Of a stretch of DNA of 22,042 bases, positions 14,665-22,042 are shown one piece after another. The position numbers and the translations under genes are program-made. The number at the start of each line of letters is the position of its first letter. The first letter of the stretch is position 1. Under the pieces are notes generated by a model. That model made no database searches. It saw nothing but the letters and a program-made list of their open reading frames with translations, and was not told the origin of the DNA. Location of the stretch: contig JAADEB010000029.1 in the NCBI GenBank assembly GCA_013153655.1, positions 1 through 22,042 on the forward strand. The letters are read 5' to 3'. Origin of the DNA: Chlorobiota bacterium (GTDB lineage Bacteria > Bacteroidota > Bacteroidia > Flavobacteriales > Flavobacteriaceae).

Positions 14665-15452
14665 TAAGACCCGCCGCCAACCGCGGCAAATTCTATCCTT
14701 ATAAGGCCGAAGACATTCTGGCCATGATCCGACATTGGAACCAAATTCTCGACCAAGCGGAAAATTACCCGGCTTCCTTGAAGCCGCGCGCCATCATATC
14801 GCCGCACGCAGGCTATGTGTACAGCGGTTTTACGGCCAATGCGGCCCACCGCTTGCTGGGAAACAGCCAACCCAGGCGCGTCCTGGTGGTGGGACCCTCG
14901 CATCACGTGTATTTCCAAGGTATGAGCCCGGGACCTTTTGCCGGCTACGAAACACCCTTCGGCACCGTACCGGCCGCACGCGAATTGTTGGACGAAATCA
15001 AGGATTTTGACGGCATCACCTATGCCCCCAAGGCCCATGCATTGGAACACAGCACCGAAACCCAATTTCCTTTTATCGCCCATTACACCGGCGCAAAAAT
15101 CCTGGAATTGATCTATGGCGACACGCCTTATACCGCTTTGGTTCCCGTGCTGGTAAAAGCCTTGCAAACGCCCGGCACGGCCGTGGTCATCTCCACCGAC
15201 CTGAGCCACTACTACGATCAGGACAAAGCCAACCGCCTCGACGCCGCTTGCCTCGAAGGCGTCCGCTTGGGTGACTTGCAATTACTGGCATCCCCTTGCG
15301 AAGCCTGCGGCAAAATAGGCTTAATGGCCATGGTGGAAGCCGCCCGGCGCCTGGGACTCAAACCCCACCTGATCGATTACCGCACCAGCGGCGACGTCAC
15401 CGGCGACTATTCGGCCGTGGTGGGATATATGAGTGCGGCCTATACGGCATGA
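14655..15452 (+). CDS. amrB: Memo family protein (AmmeMemoRadiSam system protein B)
   Basis: A 265-residue Memo-family protein. Conserved metal-site and active-site-like residues are seen: His51 in SPHAGYVYSG, His83/His84 in GPSHH, the HALEHSTETQFPF segment, STDLSHY near 180, and Cys218 in ACGKIG. Human MEMO1 uses the equivalent histidines and a cysteine to bind metal (copper or iron has been reported). The fold is related to non-haem iron dioxygenases, but enzymatic activity is unclear. The frame extends upstream to 14547, but the ATG at 14655 gives MELIRPAANRGKFYP, the family's N-terminus, and overlaps the end of the radical SAM gene by 10 bp. The stop lies only 6 bp from the end of the convergent DUF5686 gene, with no terminator between. 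Confidence 0.94.
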   Translation: MELIRPAANRGKFYPYKAEDILAMIRHWNQILDQAENYPASLKPRAIISPHAGYVYSGFTANAAHRLLGNSQPRRVLVVGPSHHVYFQGMSPGPFAGYETPFGTVPAARELLDEIKDFDGITYAPKAHALEHSTETQFPFIAHYTGAKILELIYGDTPYTALVPVLVKALQTPGTAVVISTDLSHYYDQDKANRLDAACLEGVRLGDLQLLASPCEACGKIGLMAMVEAARRLGLKPHLIDYRTSGDVTGDYSAVVGYMSAAYTA

Positions 15453-15458
15453 TACGGC

Positions 15459-17984
15459 TTAGCGAAACAACCTTTGGGTATCGATCGTAAGCCGTACGGC
15501 CACGTTGCGCCAATAGTCGGCATAACGGTAAGGTCCCGTTCGGACATAAACTCCCAATCCCATGGACGAAAACAGCCGTCTGAATTCCAGCCCGGCCTCA
15601 CCCAGGTAGCGGGATGCGCAAGCGCCGTAGGCACAGCCCTCCCGTCCGGGAATGCTCACATAGGCCAGCCGCCCGATAAGATGAACGGGAATACGCGTCT
15701 TTTTGCTCACACGAAAGCCCGGAAAGCCGTAATCCATATGCGCCGAAAGCATCAAACGGCCCGTCAGCTCCATGTCGTCCAGGGTCTGGAAGGCATAATC
15801 ATTGGCCGTATAGAATCTTTTCCATACCGTAGGTCCGGGAATGCCGTTGGCATAAGGTGCCACCCATTTATACAGCGGCGCCCCTTCCGACACATAACCC
15901 GCCCGCAACACCAGGCCGGCACTTTGTCCGTTGAGGAACCATTTTTTCCACCGGCTTTGCCATTCCAAGCGGTAATAACCGTTCCCTCCGGCATGGTCGC
16001 CGCGGCCTTGTTCCATGCCTATATAAAACACGGGATAAACCCTGCGCACTGTCTTGCGTCCTTCGTCCGTCAAGGCAAATTCCGAAAAAGGCTCCCATTC
16101 CAGTCCCGCACGCAGCCATTGCATGTTACCCGCACCCGGGTGTGTCATGCGCGGGTCCGTAAAGAGCGGGGTCATACGCGCCTTGGTGTAGGAAACTTCC
16201 AGCAAGGCCGTAGGGGTCAACAAATGCGAAACCGAAGCCGTCCAGCCGTCTTGCATCACGAATTTTTCCATGCCCGTGTGGATCAAAGCCCAGTTCATGC
16301 CACGCGGATATAACCAAGGCGAAAGGAAAGCCGCCTTCTGCAAATCGTGTTTGTAGGAAAGGCCGGCATATGTTTGGGTTTCGTAATGAAGCAGGTAACG
16401 CAAGCCGCCGCCATACTTCAAGGCTTTGTCGCGAAATCCGTAGCCGGCATAAGCATTCAATTGCCATTTACCGGAAAAATATTCCGTGGTTTGAAAAATC
16501 AAATTCAGGCGAAATCCTTCGTAGCGGTTGTAATCCAATAGCCTGAAATAATCCATATCCACATATCGGCCGAGGGGAAGGTAGCCGTACAAAATTTTCT
16601 TTTTGCGCCGAAGCATATAGTCTATATTATCCTCCTTGGCCAGCGAATCGATGACGACATAGGTACGGAAGGCTTTGGGATCCACGGATTCGGGGACGTT
16701 TTCGGCCCAATAACTGCTGTCGCGCCGGAAAGCCGCCGGGTCGGATTCCATGGCATAACGGATGCGGGGTTGATGCGCGGGATTCCATTGCAAGTTCTTC
16801 ACTTTCATCTCGTAATCCACATACATATAATCGAACACGGTGGCGGGATTGCTGTGGCGTTTGATAATGGTATCGCCCGTTTTGGTCACCGTGGTGTCTT
16901 TTTCGCCGCTTATTACCCGTATAAATTGACCGAAAGCCACCGCATCGGCATCGGCTTTTTTGAGCTTTATATGCACGCCCGAGGGAAACCATTTGTCCGT
17001 TTGGGGATAATAACGAAACAGGTAACGTCCGTTAAATTGAACCATTTTATAGGTATTCAATTCCATTCCCGCTATGGCCAGGCTCTCCTTGTCCAAATAC
17101 ATGCGGCCGATAACCGGCGGATCTTTTTTGTTGCGGAAACTCAGTTCGATCACTTCACGGCCTTGCATTTGAAGCGTATCCTCGATTTCGTAATCGTATT
17201 GTTTTTCCGAAATTTTGGAAAACGGTCCCAAATAAGGCATCAAGAGCCATTTGTAATAATCATCGTAGAGGTTTTGATTGGACATTTGCGCCAACAACAG
17301 TTCGTACACAGGCTTTTTCATGCCGGCGGTGCGTACGGCCAACACTTTGCTTTTTTCCTTGCCGCCCTTACCCGTCACTTCGGCCAGCAGTTCATACATC
17401 CACAGGTATTTGTCCTTCAATTCGTTTTTCAATTCATACAGACTCGAATCCACCATGACCTTAACCGTCTTTTCGCCTTCGGGTGAAAGGCGAACCACCT
17501 TCACCGTGTCCCACACCCTGTCAATGGCCGACGTGTCGGCGCTCACCAACATGCGGATATATTTTTTATAGGTATAAGGAATACCGGCATTAAGGTAATT
17601 GTTCGCTTTTTTACGAGCCACGGCCCGGCGAATCAGCAACACGGCCGGATCCGTATAATCCGCCGAAATTTCCACCGCATCCAGGGATTCGGCTTGGGGT
17701 TGAAGGAGAATTTCATAAAATTTTTGTCCCGGTTTCAAAGCCACGGCTTGCTCCTTATAGCCCAGGTATTTGACGTGCAAAATATTGGCGTTTTCAGGTA
17801 TTTCAAGGCGAAATCTCCCGTCATAATCCGTAATCACCCCGTGGCGGCTGTCGGTAAACACATCCGCAAAGGCCAATGCCTTCCCGGTTTCGGCATCTTT
17901 TACGATACCTTCAATCCGCCTTTGCGCTTCCAACATTGGGGTAAACATGAAAAAAATCAGGGTCATAAAAAGGATTCTTTTCAT
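15459..17984 (-). CDS. DUF5686 family outer-membrane-type protein with carboxypeptidase-like regulatory domain
   Basis: An 841-residue protein. The signal peptide begins MKRILFMTLIFFMFTP and ends about EAQ. Residues ~22-100 are a CarboxypepD_reg-like beta domain (IEGIVKDAETGKALAFADVF, DYDGRFRLEIP, VKYLGYKEQ), as found at the N-terminus of SusC/TonB-dependent proteins. The central part carries DUF5686 features (AVLLIRRAVARKKANNY, YTYKKYIRM, LAQMSNQNLYDDYY). The C-terminal ~330 residues alternate aromatic and polar residues with repeated YxGxGYGF/GGGLRYLL-type strands, like an outer-membrane beta-barrel, and end TIDTQRLFR. No TonB plug domain is seen. Function is unknown; an outer-membrane role is inferred. 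The ATG at 17984 is preferred to the earlier Met at 18056 because it starts the signal sequence. Confidence 0.85.
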   Translation of the reverse strand: MKRILFMTLIFFMFTPMLEAQRRIEGIVKDAETGKALAFADVFTDSRHGVITDYDGRFRLEIPENANILHVKYLGYKEQAVALKPGQKFYEILLQPQAESLDAVEISADYTDPAVLLIRRAVARKKANNYLNAGIPYTYKKYIRMLVSADTSAIDRVWDTVKVVRLSPEGEKTVKVMVDSSLYELKNELKDKYLWMYELLAEVTGKGGKEKSKVLAVRTAGMKKPVYELLLAQMSNQNLYDDYYKWLLMPYLGPFSKISEKQYDYEIEDTLQMQGREVIELSFRNKKDPPVIGRMYLDKESLAIAGMELNTYKMVQFNGRYLFRYYPQTDKWFPSGVHIKLKKADADAVAFGQFIRVISGEKDTTVTKTGDTIIKRHSNPATVFDYMYVDYEMKVKNLQWNPAHQPRIRYAMESDPAAFRRDSSYWAENVPESVDPKAFRTYVVIDSLAKEDNIDYMLRRKKKILYGYLPLGRYVDMDYFRLLDYNRYEGFRLNLIFQTTEYFSGKWQLNAYAGYGFRDKALKYGGGLRYLLHYETQTYAGLSYKHDLQKAAFLSPWLYPRGMNWALIHTGMEKFVMQDGWTASVSHLLTPTALLEVSYTKARMTPLFTDPRMTHPGAGNMQWLRAGLEWEPFSEFALTDEGRKTVRRVYPVFYIGMEQGRGDHAGGNGYYRLEWQSRWKKWFLNGQSAGLVLRAGYVSEGAPLYKWVAPYANGIPGPTVWKRFYTANDYAFQTLDDMELTGRLMLSAHMDYGFPGFRVSKKTRIPVHLIGRLAYVSIPGREGCAYGACASRYLGEAGLEFRRLFSSMGLGVYVRTGPYRYADYWRNVAVRLTIDTQRLFR

Positions 17985-18001
17985 AAACAACGATTTTATA
18001 G

Positions 18002-18009
18002 CAAATATA
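18002..18009 (-). promoter_or_regulatory. Putative -7 box of the DUF5686 gene
   Basis: TATATTTG on the minus strand matches TAnnTTTG exactly, 18 bp upstream of the ATG at 17984. No TTG is found at the expected distance upstream, so only the -7 element is supported. Confidence 0.5.
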
Positions 18010-18114
18010 TACATTTTTTCATGAAAATTATTATTTTTATTAACAAAGTGATGCATAAATCCTTTAAATGAATGAGGCGCTTTGGTAATATCCTTAAAAA
18101 TTGTCGAATAAGTG

Positions 18115-18149
18115 GGATTTGGGACTTAGGACTTAGGATTTAGGATTTG
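18115..18149 (+). repeat. GGAYTTR heptamer array, solo copy B
   Basis: Five 7-bp units in tandem: GGATTTG, GGACTTA, GGACTTA, GGATTTA, GGATTTG. Same unit as at 12289-12318 and around the four-helix-bundle gene, with a C variant in two units. Confidence 0.85.
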
Positions 18150-18557
18150 CGAAATTCAAGTATCAATTAACCAACAAATTTTAGAAAAAATATATTTAGA
18201 CTGGATATGAATTTTAAAAAACGGTTGCATTTTTTCCGATCTCTCTTATGCTCATAATCGCGGAGCTCTTTTGATTTATATGTTAGGTATATCTTTCTTT
18301 TTGTTGTGAAATTCCATACCTTAATCATACATATAATAAACATAATTTAATTCTGCCATTTATTCCATATCATTCTTCATATGTATTAATTATTCAAATA
18401 ATTTTCCATTTTTTCTATTTTAATTCAAAAATCAGTTTTGAATAAACTTTGAATGATATTCATTTTGGCAGGTATCGTCTTTTCGGAAATTATCATGTTT
18501 TAATTTTCTCGTCCTTCTTTTTAAAAAATCCAAAATTTAATAGCAGAATAATTGATT

Positions 18558-18575
18558 CCCGGCTTCGAAACCGGG
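18558..18575. other. GC-rich hairpin in AT-rich intergenic DNA
   Basis: CCCGG at 18558-18562 pairs with CCGGG at 18571-18575 around CTTCGAAA. It is conspicuous in very AT-rich surroundings. There is no T-run after it and no gene just before it, so it is not an evident terminator; role unknown. Confidence 0.35.
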
Positions 18576-18591
18576 TAAAAGATGACAAATT

Positions 18592-18609
18592 TATTATGCA
18601 TGCATAATA
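18592..18609. promoter_or_regulatory. Perfect 18-bp palindrome, candidate MarR operator
   Basis: TATTATGCATGCATAATA is symmetric over all 18 bp. It sits 9 bp upstream of the -7 box TATATTTG and so covers the -33 to -15 region of the marR-fadN promoter, the place where a repressor would block polymerase. MarR proteins bind 16-20 bp palindromes and often regulate themselves; the link to this MarR is inference. Confidence 0.6.
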
Positions 18610-18618
18610 TTTTTTTAT

Positions 18619-18626
18619 TATATTTG
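18619..18626 (+). promoter_or_regulatory. -7 box of the marR-fadN operon
   Basis: TATATTTG matches the TAnnTTTG consensus exactly, 24 bp before the ATG at 18651. No TTG stands at the proper distance; the palindrome occupies that place. A weak -33 would fit a promoter under regulation. Confidence 0.65.
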
Positions 18627-18650
18627 TAATGAAAATAACAAAGCAACAGC

Positions 18651-19100
18651 ATGCCCATCAAGGACAAAACCATGGATCAATGGATTAGGGAAACCTGGAT
18701 GTCCATTGCCAAATACTACAACGACGTGGCCGCCGACTACGGCGGAACCATGGCCATCGGTTTTACATTACTTAATATAGACCCGCGCGAAGGCACACCC
18801 AGTACGCTCCTGCCCAAAAAAATGGGTATGGAAATGACCTCGCTCTCGCGCACCTTGAAGAAAATGGAAGACAAAGGCCTGATCTACCGCGAAAAAAATC
18901 CTTCCGACGGCCGTAGCGTCCTGATCAAACTCACCGGCTACGGTCACCGGATGCGTGAGGCCTCCAAAACCGCCGTTCTTAGTCTCAACGAGCGTATCAC
19001 GGAACGCCTGACGCCCGAAAAACGCGATTGCTTTATCGAAACCCTGCAAATCATCCTGGAATTAACCCAACGTAAAACGTTGAAAAATCAACATAAATGA
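18651..19100 (+). CDS. MarR family transcriptional regulator
   Basis: A 149-residue winged-helix regulator. Residues ~50-100 give the DNA-binding domain: STLLPKKMGMEMTSLSRTLKKME is the helix-turn-helix, DKGLIYREKNPSDGRSVLIKLT the wing with the family's DGR motif. The flanking helices (IRETWMSIAKYYNDVAADYG at the N-terminus, LNERITERLTPEKRDCFIETLQII at the C-terminus) make the dimer interface. Its stop TGA overlaps the ATG of the beta-oxidation gene (ATGA), so the two are co-transcribed and probably coupled. A regulator of this family next to fadN-type genes is common in Bacteroidota and may sense an acyl-CoA; the ligand is not known from sequence. A perfect palindrome in its promoter is a likely binding site. 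Confidence 0.93.
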   Translation: MPIKDKTMDQWIRETWMSIAKYYNDVAADYGGTMAIGFTLLNIDPREGTPSTLLPKKMGMEMTSLSRTLKKMEDKGLIYREKNPSDGRSVLIKLTGYGHRMREASKTAVLSLNERITERLTPEKRDCFIETLQIILELTQRKTLKNQHK

Positions 19101-21502
19101 TGAAAAAGCGCATACGAAACGCCGCGGTGATCGGTTCCGGTATCATGGGAACCGGAATCGCCGCCCAACTGGCCAACGCCGGTTTCGATGTCCTGCTCCT
19201 GGACATCGTGCCGCGCGAACTTACCGAGGCCGAAAAAGCCAAAGGCCTGACGCTCCAAGACAAAGAGGTACGGAACCGCATCGCATCCGAAAACCTCCAA
19301 AAAGCGCTCAAAGCCAAGCCGGCCTTGTTCTACCACAAAAAATTCGCCGAACGTATCACCGTCGGCAACACCGAAGACGACATGCCGCGCATCAAGGACT
19401 ACGACTGGATTATCGAAGTGGTGCCCGAACGCCTCGACATCAAAAAGAGCGTGTTCGACCAAGTGGAAAAATACCGCTCGCCCGGCAGCTTCGTGAGCTC
19501 CAACACCTCGGGTATTCCCATCCGCCTCATGGCGGCCAACCGCTCCGAGGATTTTCGCAAACATTTCCTGGGAACCCACTTCTTCAATCCCGTACGCTAT
19601 CTGCGCCTGCTGGAAATCATTCCCACCAAGGACACCCTGCCCGAAGTGGTGGACTTCTTCATGGAATTCGGCGACAAATACCTGGGTAAAACCACCGTCC
19701 TGGCCAAAGACACGCCGGCCTTTATTGCCAACCGTATCGGTGTGTACGGCATCATGGACATTTTCCACCTGATGAAACCGCTGGGTCTGACGGTGGAAGA
19801 AGTGGACAAACTCACCGGACCGGTCATGGGACGTCCCAAATCGGCCACCTTCCGCACGGCCGACATCGTAGGCCTTGACACATTGGCCCATGTGGCCACC
19901 GGCCTCTACGAAAACGCACCCGGTGACGAAAAACGCGAACTCTTCAAACTACCCGGTTTCGTCCAAGAAATGCTCCAACGCAAATGGCTGGGTGACAAAA
20001 CCGGACAAGGCTTCTATAAAAAAATCAAGAAAGACGGCAAAAAGGAAATCCTCGTCCTGGACCTCGACACCATGGACTACCGGCCCAAAAAGAAAGTGTC
20101 CTTCCCTACCCTGGAAGCCGCCAAGCAGGAGGACGACCTGCGCCGCCGCTTCAAAATCCTGGTAAAAGGCAAGGACAAAGCCGGTGAATTCTATCGCAAA
20201 ACCTTGTCGGGATTATTCTCCTACGCCTCGCATCGCATTCCCGAAATCGCCGATGCCGTCTATCAAATCGACGATGCCATGCGTGCCGGTTTCGGCTGGG
20301 AATTGGGACCTTTTGAAATCTGGGATGCCATCGGCGTGGAAAAAGCCCTGGAAATCATGGGTGCCGAAGGCGAAAAACCGGCTCCTTGGGTCACCGAAAT
20401 GATCGACAAAGGACACAAATCCTTCTACAAAATCGACAAAGGAACCAAGTATTATTACGATATAACCGAAAAAGATTATCTGCCCGTTCCGGGTCAGGAC
20501 AAATACATTTTCCTGGACAACCTGCGTCCCACCAACACCGTTTGGTCCAACGACGACGCCGCCATCATCGACCTGGGTGACGGCATCCTGAATGTGGAAT
20601 TCCGCTCCAAGATGAACACCCTGGGATCCGGCGTCATCGAAGCCATCAACCGCGGTATCGAACTGGCCGAAGCCAAATACGACGGCCTGGTCATCGGCAA
20701 CCAGGGACCGCAATTCAGCGTAGGCGCCAACCTGATGCTGGTGCTTATGCTGGCCTTGGAACAGGAATGGGACGAACTGGAATTGGCCGTTCGCACTTTC
20801 CAACAAACCGTGATGCGCGTCCGCTACTCCGACATTCCGGTGGTGGTGGCTCCGCACGGCATGACCTTCGGCGGCGGTTGTGAGCTTACCATGCACGCCG
20901 ACAAGGTGGTGGCCGCAGCCGAAACTTATATCGGATTGGTGGAATTCGGCGTGGGATTGATACCCGCCGGCGGCGGTACCAAGGAAACCGTCCTGCGCAT
21001 CTCCGACCAATACGTGAAAGGCGACGTGGAAGTAAACCGCTATCAGGAAGGTTTCCTCAACATCGGTATGGCCAAGGTGGCCACTTCGGCCCACGAAGCC
21101 TTCGACCTGGGTTATCTGGTGAAAGGACGCGACGTGGTGGTGCTCAACAAAGACCGCCAAATCGCCGTGGCCAAACGCCATGCCCGTCAAATGGCCGACG
21201 ACGGCTACACGCGACCGCTCAAACGCAAGGACATCCGCGTACTGGGACAGGAAATCCTGGGTATGTTCCAAGTGGGAACCGACAGCATGGTAGCCGGTAA
21301 TTATATCAGCGATTACGACCGCCATATCGCCAACAAACTGGCCCACGTTATGGCCGGCGGCGAACTGTCCGGCCCTTCGTATGTCACCGAAGATTACCTC
21401 CTGGACCTGGAACGCGAAGCCTTCCTGAGCCTCCTCGGCGAACGCAAAACCCTGGAACGCATCAAGCATATGCTGGATACGGGAAAGCCGTTGCGTAATT
21501 AG
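19097..21502 (+). CDS. fadN: FadN-type bifunctional 3-hydroxyacyl-CoA dehydrogenase / enoyl-CoA hydratase
   Basis: An 801-residue beta-oxidation enzyme in the FadN order (dehydrogenase first, hydratase last), opposite to E. coli FadB. The NAD-binding domain has GSGIMGTG at residues 13-20. The dehydrogenase catalytic pair is His161 in THFFNP and the glutamate in LLEIIPTKDT. The C-terminal dehydrogenase domains follow to about residue 450 (DKTGQGFYKK; GFGWELGPFEIWDAIG). The hydratase-like domain has an oxyanion loop FSVGANL near 540, GGGCELTMHAD near 592, and Glu in VEFGVGLIPAGGG near 614-625, so it appears catalytically complete. It converts enoyl-CoA to 3-ketoacyl-CoA in two steps. The start is the ATG overlapping the marR stop; a second ATG follows directly. 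A thiolase and an acyl-CoA dehydrogenase would be expected downstream, but a four-helix-bundle gene comes next instead. Confidence 0.93.
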   Translation: MMKKRIRNAAVIGSGIMGTGIAAQLANAGFDVLLLDIVPRELTEAEKAKGLTLQDKEVRNRIASENLQKALKAKPALFYHKKFAERITVGNTEDDMPRIKDYDWIIEVVPERLDIKKSVFDQVEKYRSPGSFVSSNTSGIPIRLMAANRSEDFRKHFLGTHFFNPVRYLRLLEIIPTKDTLPEVVDFFMEFGDKYLGKTTVLAKDTPAFIANRIGVYGIMDIFHLMKPLGLTVEEVDKLTGPVMGRPKSATFRTADIVGLDTLAHVATGLYENAPGDEKRELFKLPGFVQEMLQRKWLGDKTGQGFYKKIKKDGKKEILVLDLDTMDYRPKKKVSFPTLEAAKQEDDLRRRFKILVKGKDKAGEFYRKTLSGLFSYASHRIPEIADAVYQIDDAMRAGFGWELGPFEIWDAIGVEKALEIMGAEGEKPAPWVTEMIDKGHKSFYKIDKGTKYYYDITEKDYLPVPGQDKYIFLDNLRPTNTVWSNDDAAIIDLGDGILNVEFRSKMNTLGSGVIEAINRGIELAEAKYDGLVIGNQGPQFSVGANLMLVLMLALEQEWDELELAVRTFQQTVMRVRYSDIPVVVAPHGMTFGGGCELTMHADKVVAAAETYIGLVEFGVGLIPAGGGTKETVLRISDQYVKGDVEVNRYQEGFLNIGMAKVATSAHEAFDLGYLVKGRDVVVLNKDRQIAVAKRHARQMADDGYTRPLKRKDIRVLGQEILGMFQVGTDSMVAGNYISDYDRHIANKLAHVMAGGELSGPSYVTEDYLLDLEREAFLSLLGERKTLERIKHMLDTGKPLRN

Positions 21503-21504
21503 AC

Positions 21505-21534
21505 GGTATTAGGATTTGGGATTTAGGATTTGGG
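21505..21534 (+). repeat. Left heptamer array flanking the four-helix-bundle gene
   Basis: GGTATTA, GGATTTG, GGATTTA, GGATTTG, then GG. It begins 3 bp after the fadN stop and ends 25 bp before the ATG of the four-helix-bundle gene. It is inverted relative to the array at 21940-21967, and both contain a GGTATTR variant unit. Confidence 0.88.
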
Positions 21535-21559
21535 AAATGAGCATTATCAATTAAGAAGG

Positions 21560-21949
21560 ATGAGAAATTTCAGGAAATTGATCATTTGGCAAGACAGCAT
21601 GAAACTGGCTTCGGCGATATATGATTTAATAGCCAAACTTCCGGAAACGGAAAAATACGGCCTGCGAAGTCAAATGGCACGTGCGGCGGTTTCCATTCCT
21701 TCCAACATTGCCGAAGGCAGTTCCCGAAATAACGCCGATTTTAAACGTTTCCTTCAAATAGCATTGGGATCATCCTATGAATTGGAAACGCAAGTCTTAT
21801 TACTGGTGGAATTGCATTTAGTCCGGTTTGAGGACATACAAGACACTATTGCCCAAATCGACGGATTACAGAGAAAAATGAATGCCTTTATTTCCCAATT
21901 AAGAACACAAATCGAAAGCAATAAACGTAACAAAAAACCCAATACCTAA
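21560..21949 (+). CDS. Four-helix-bundle protein (S23 / 23S rRNA intervening-sequence protein family)
   Basis: A 129-residue all-helical protein. MRNFRKLIIWQDSMKLA at the start, YGLRSQMARAAVSIPSNIAEG at about residues 33-53 and LGSSYELETQ near 75 are hallmarks of the family named for proteins encoded in 23S rRNA intervening sequences; it is also related to the Avd accessory protein of diversity-generating retroelements. The role of free-standing copies is unknown. A TTG start at 21530 is possible, but the ATG at 21560 starts the conserved sequence and directly follows AGAAGG, a good ribosome binding site. The last codons (Pro-Asn-Thr-stop) lie inside the right-hand heptamer array. No rRNA or reverse transcriptase sequence is nearby. 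The gene, with its flanking inverted arrays, looks like a discrete inserted unit. Confidence 0.92.
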   Translation: MRNFRKLIIWQDSMKLASAIYDLIAKLPETEKYGLRSQMARAAVSIPSNIAEGSSRNNADFKRFLQIALGSSYELETQVLLLVELHLVRFEDIQDTIAQIDGLQRKMNAFISQLRTQIESNKRNKKPNT

Positions 21950-21967
21950 ATCCCAAATCCCAAATCC
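21940..21967 (-). repeat. Right heptamer array flanking the four-helix-bundle gene, inverted
   Basis: Read on the minus strand from 21967: GGATTTG, GGATTTG, GGATTTA, GGTATTG. It mirrors the left array and overlaps the last codons of the four-helix-bundle gene. Confidence 0.88.
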
Positions 21968-22029
21968 GGTTATTATGCCTAAGATAAAATGATTTGCCAC
22001 AGCAGAATTAATTAGAAAAAAACAAAAAA

Positions 22030-22042
22030 ATGAATAAAAAAG
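22030..22042 (+). CDS. Possible start of the next gene (truncated by the window)
   Basis: ATG followed by AAT AAA AAA, in a context of A-rich DNA like that before other starts here. Only four codons are visible, so the product cannot be named. By operon logic it could be a further beta-oxidation gene, but nothing in the sequence shows this. Confidence 0.3.

Larger units (their letters stand above)
17985..18650. other. Gene-free region between the divergent DUF5686 and MarR genes
   Basis: About 670 bp, strongly AT-rich, with no credible gene. It contains the -7 box of the left gene, a heptamer array (18115-18149), a GC hairpin (18558-18575), and the MarR palindrome and promoter at the right end. 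The part from about 18160 to 18540 shows nothing recognisable. Confidence 0.6.

Noticed and set aside
20213..21469. Minus-strand open frame of 418 codons opposite fadN
   Set aside because: Same explanation: no recognisable domain, and it lies wholly inside a well-conserved enzyme gene.
21505..21967. rRNA intervening sequence or diversity-generating retroelement
   Set aside because: Members of this protein family occur in both settings, but there is no 23S rRNA, reverse transcriptase or template repeat nearby.

Overview
The window looks like a chromosomal stretch of a member of the Bacteroidota, probably Flavobacteriia or a relative. Four things point there: two secreted proteins end in type IX secretion (T9SS) type A sorting domains; one gene encodes a T9SS plug-type protein (DUF5103); the promoters that can be read have the -33 TTG / -7 TAnnTTTG form rather than the E. 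coli form; and few genes have a Shine-Dalgarno sequence. The genus cannot be told from the sequence alone.

Layout. (1) 2-856: 3' end of a T9SS-exported adhesin-like protein. (2) 923-4716, minus strand: an ABC-F ATPase, an AT-rich secreted protein, and the end of an operon. (3) 4003-6958, minus strand: a four-gene operon (DUF456 membrane protein, T9SS plug-like DUF5103 protein, YfcE-type phosphoesterase, small secreted protein) with two TAATG stop/start overlaps. (4) 7377-7450: tRNA-Ala(GGC) with a textbook promoter and a terminator. (5) 7555-9759, minus: a 734-residue T9SS cargo protein with an internally duplicated module. (6) 10215-12160: KtrB/KtrA-type potassium uptake pair. (7) 12161-12612: a gene-free stretch packed with degenerate 7- and 8-bp repeats. 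(8) 12613-12942, minus: a small exported protein. (9) 13068-15452: the AmmeMemoRadiSam trio (AMMECR1, radical SAM and Memo proteins) as one overlapping operon. (10) 15459-17984, minus: a DUF5686 outer-membrane-type protein. (11) 17985-18650: intergenic, with a repeat array, a hairpin and a palindromic operator candidate. (12) 18651-21502: a MarR regulator overlapping a FadN-type beta-oxidation enzyme. (13) 21505-21967: a four-helix-bundle protein gene enclosed by inverted arrays of a GGATTTR heptamer, apparently sitting inside the fatty-acid operon. (14) 22030: possible start of the next gene.

How the parts relate. The plug-like protein belongs to the export route used by the two sorting-domain proteins. 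KtrB and KtrA form a gated K+ transporter. MarR probably controls its own operon and the beta-oxidation enzyme through the 18-bp palindrome beside its promoter. The most unusual signals are the heptamer arrays (four loci, two of them bracketing the four-helix-bundle gene), the mosaic of other short repeats at 12327-12621, and the compact AmmeMemoRadiSam operon, whose biochemical role is still poorly defined.
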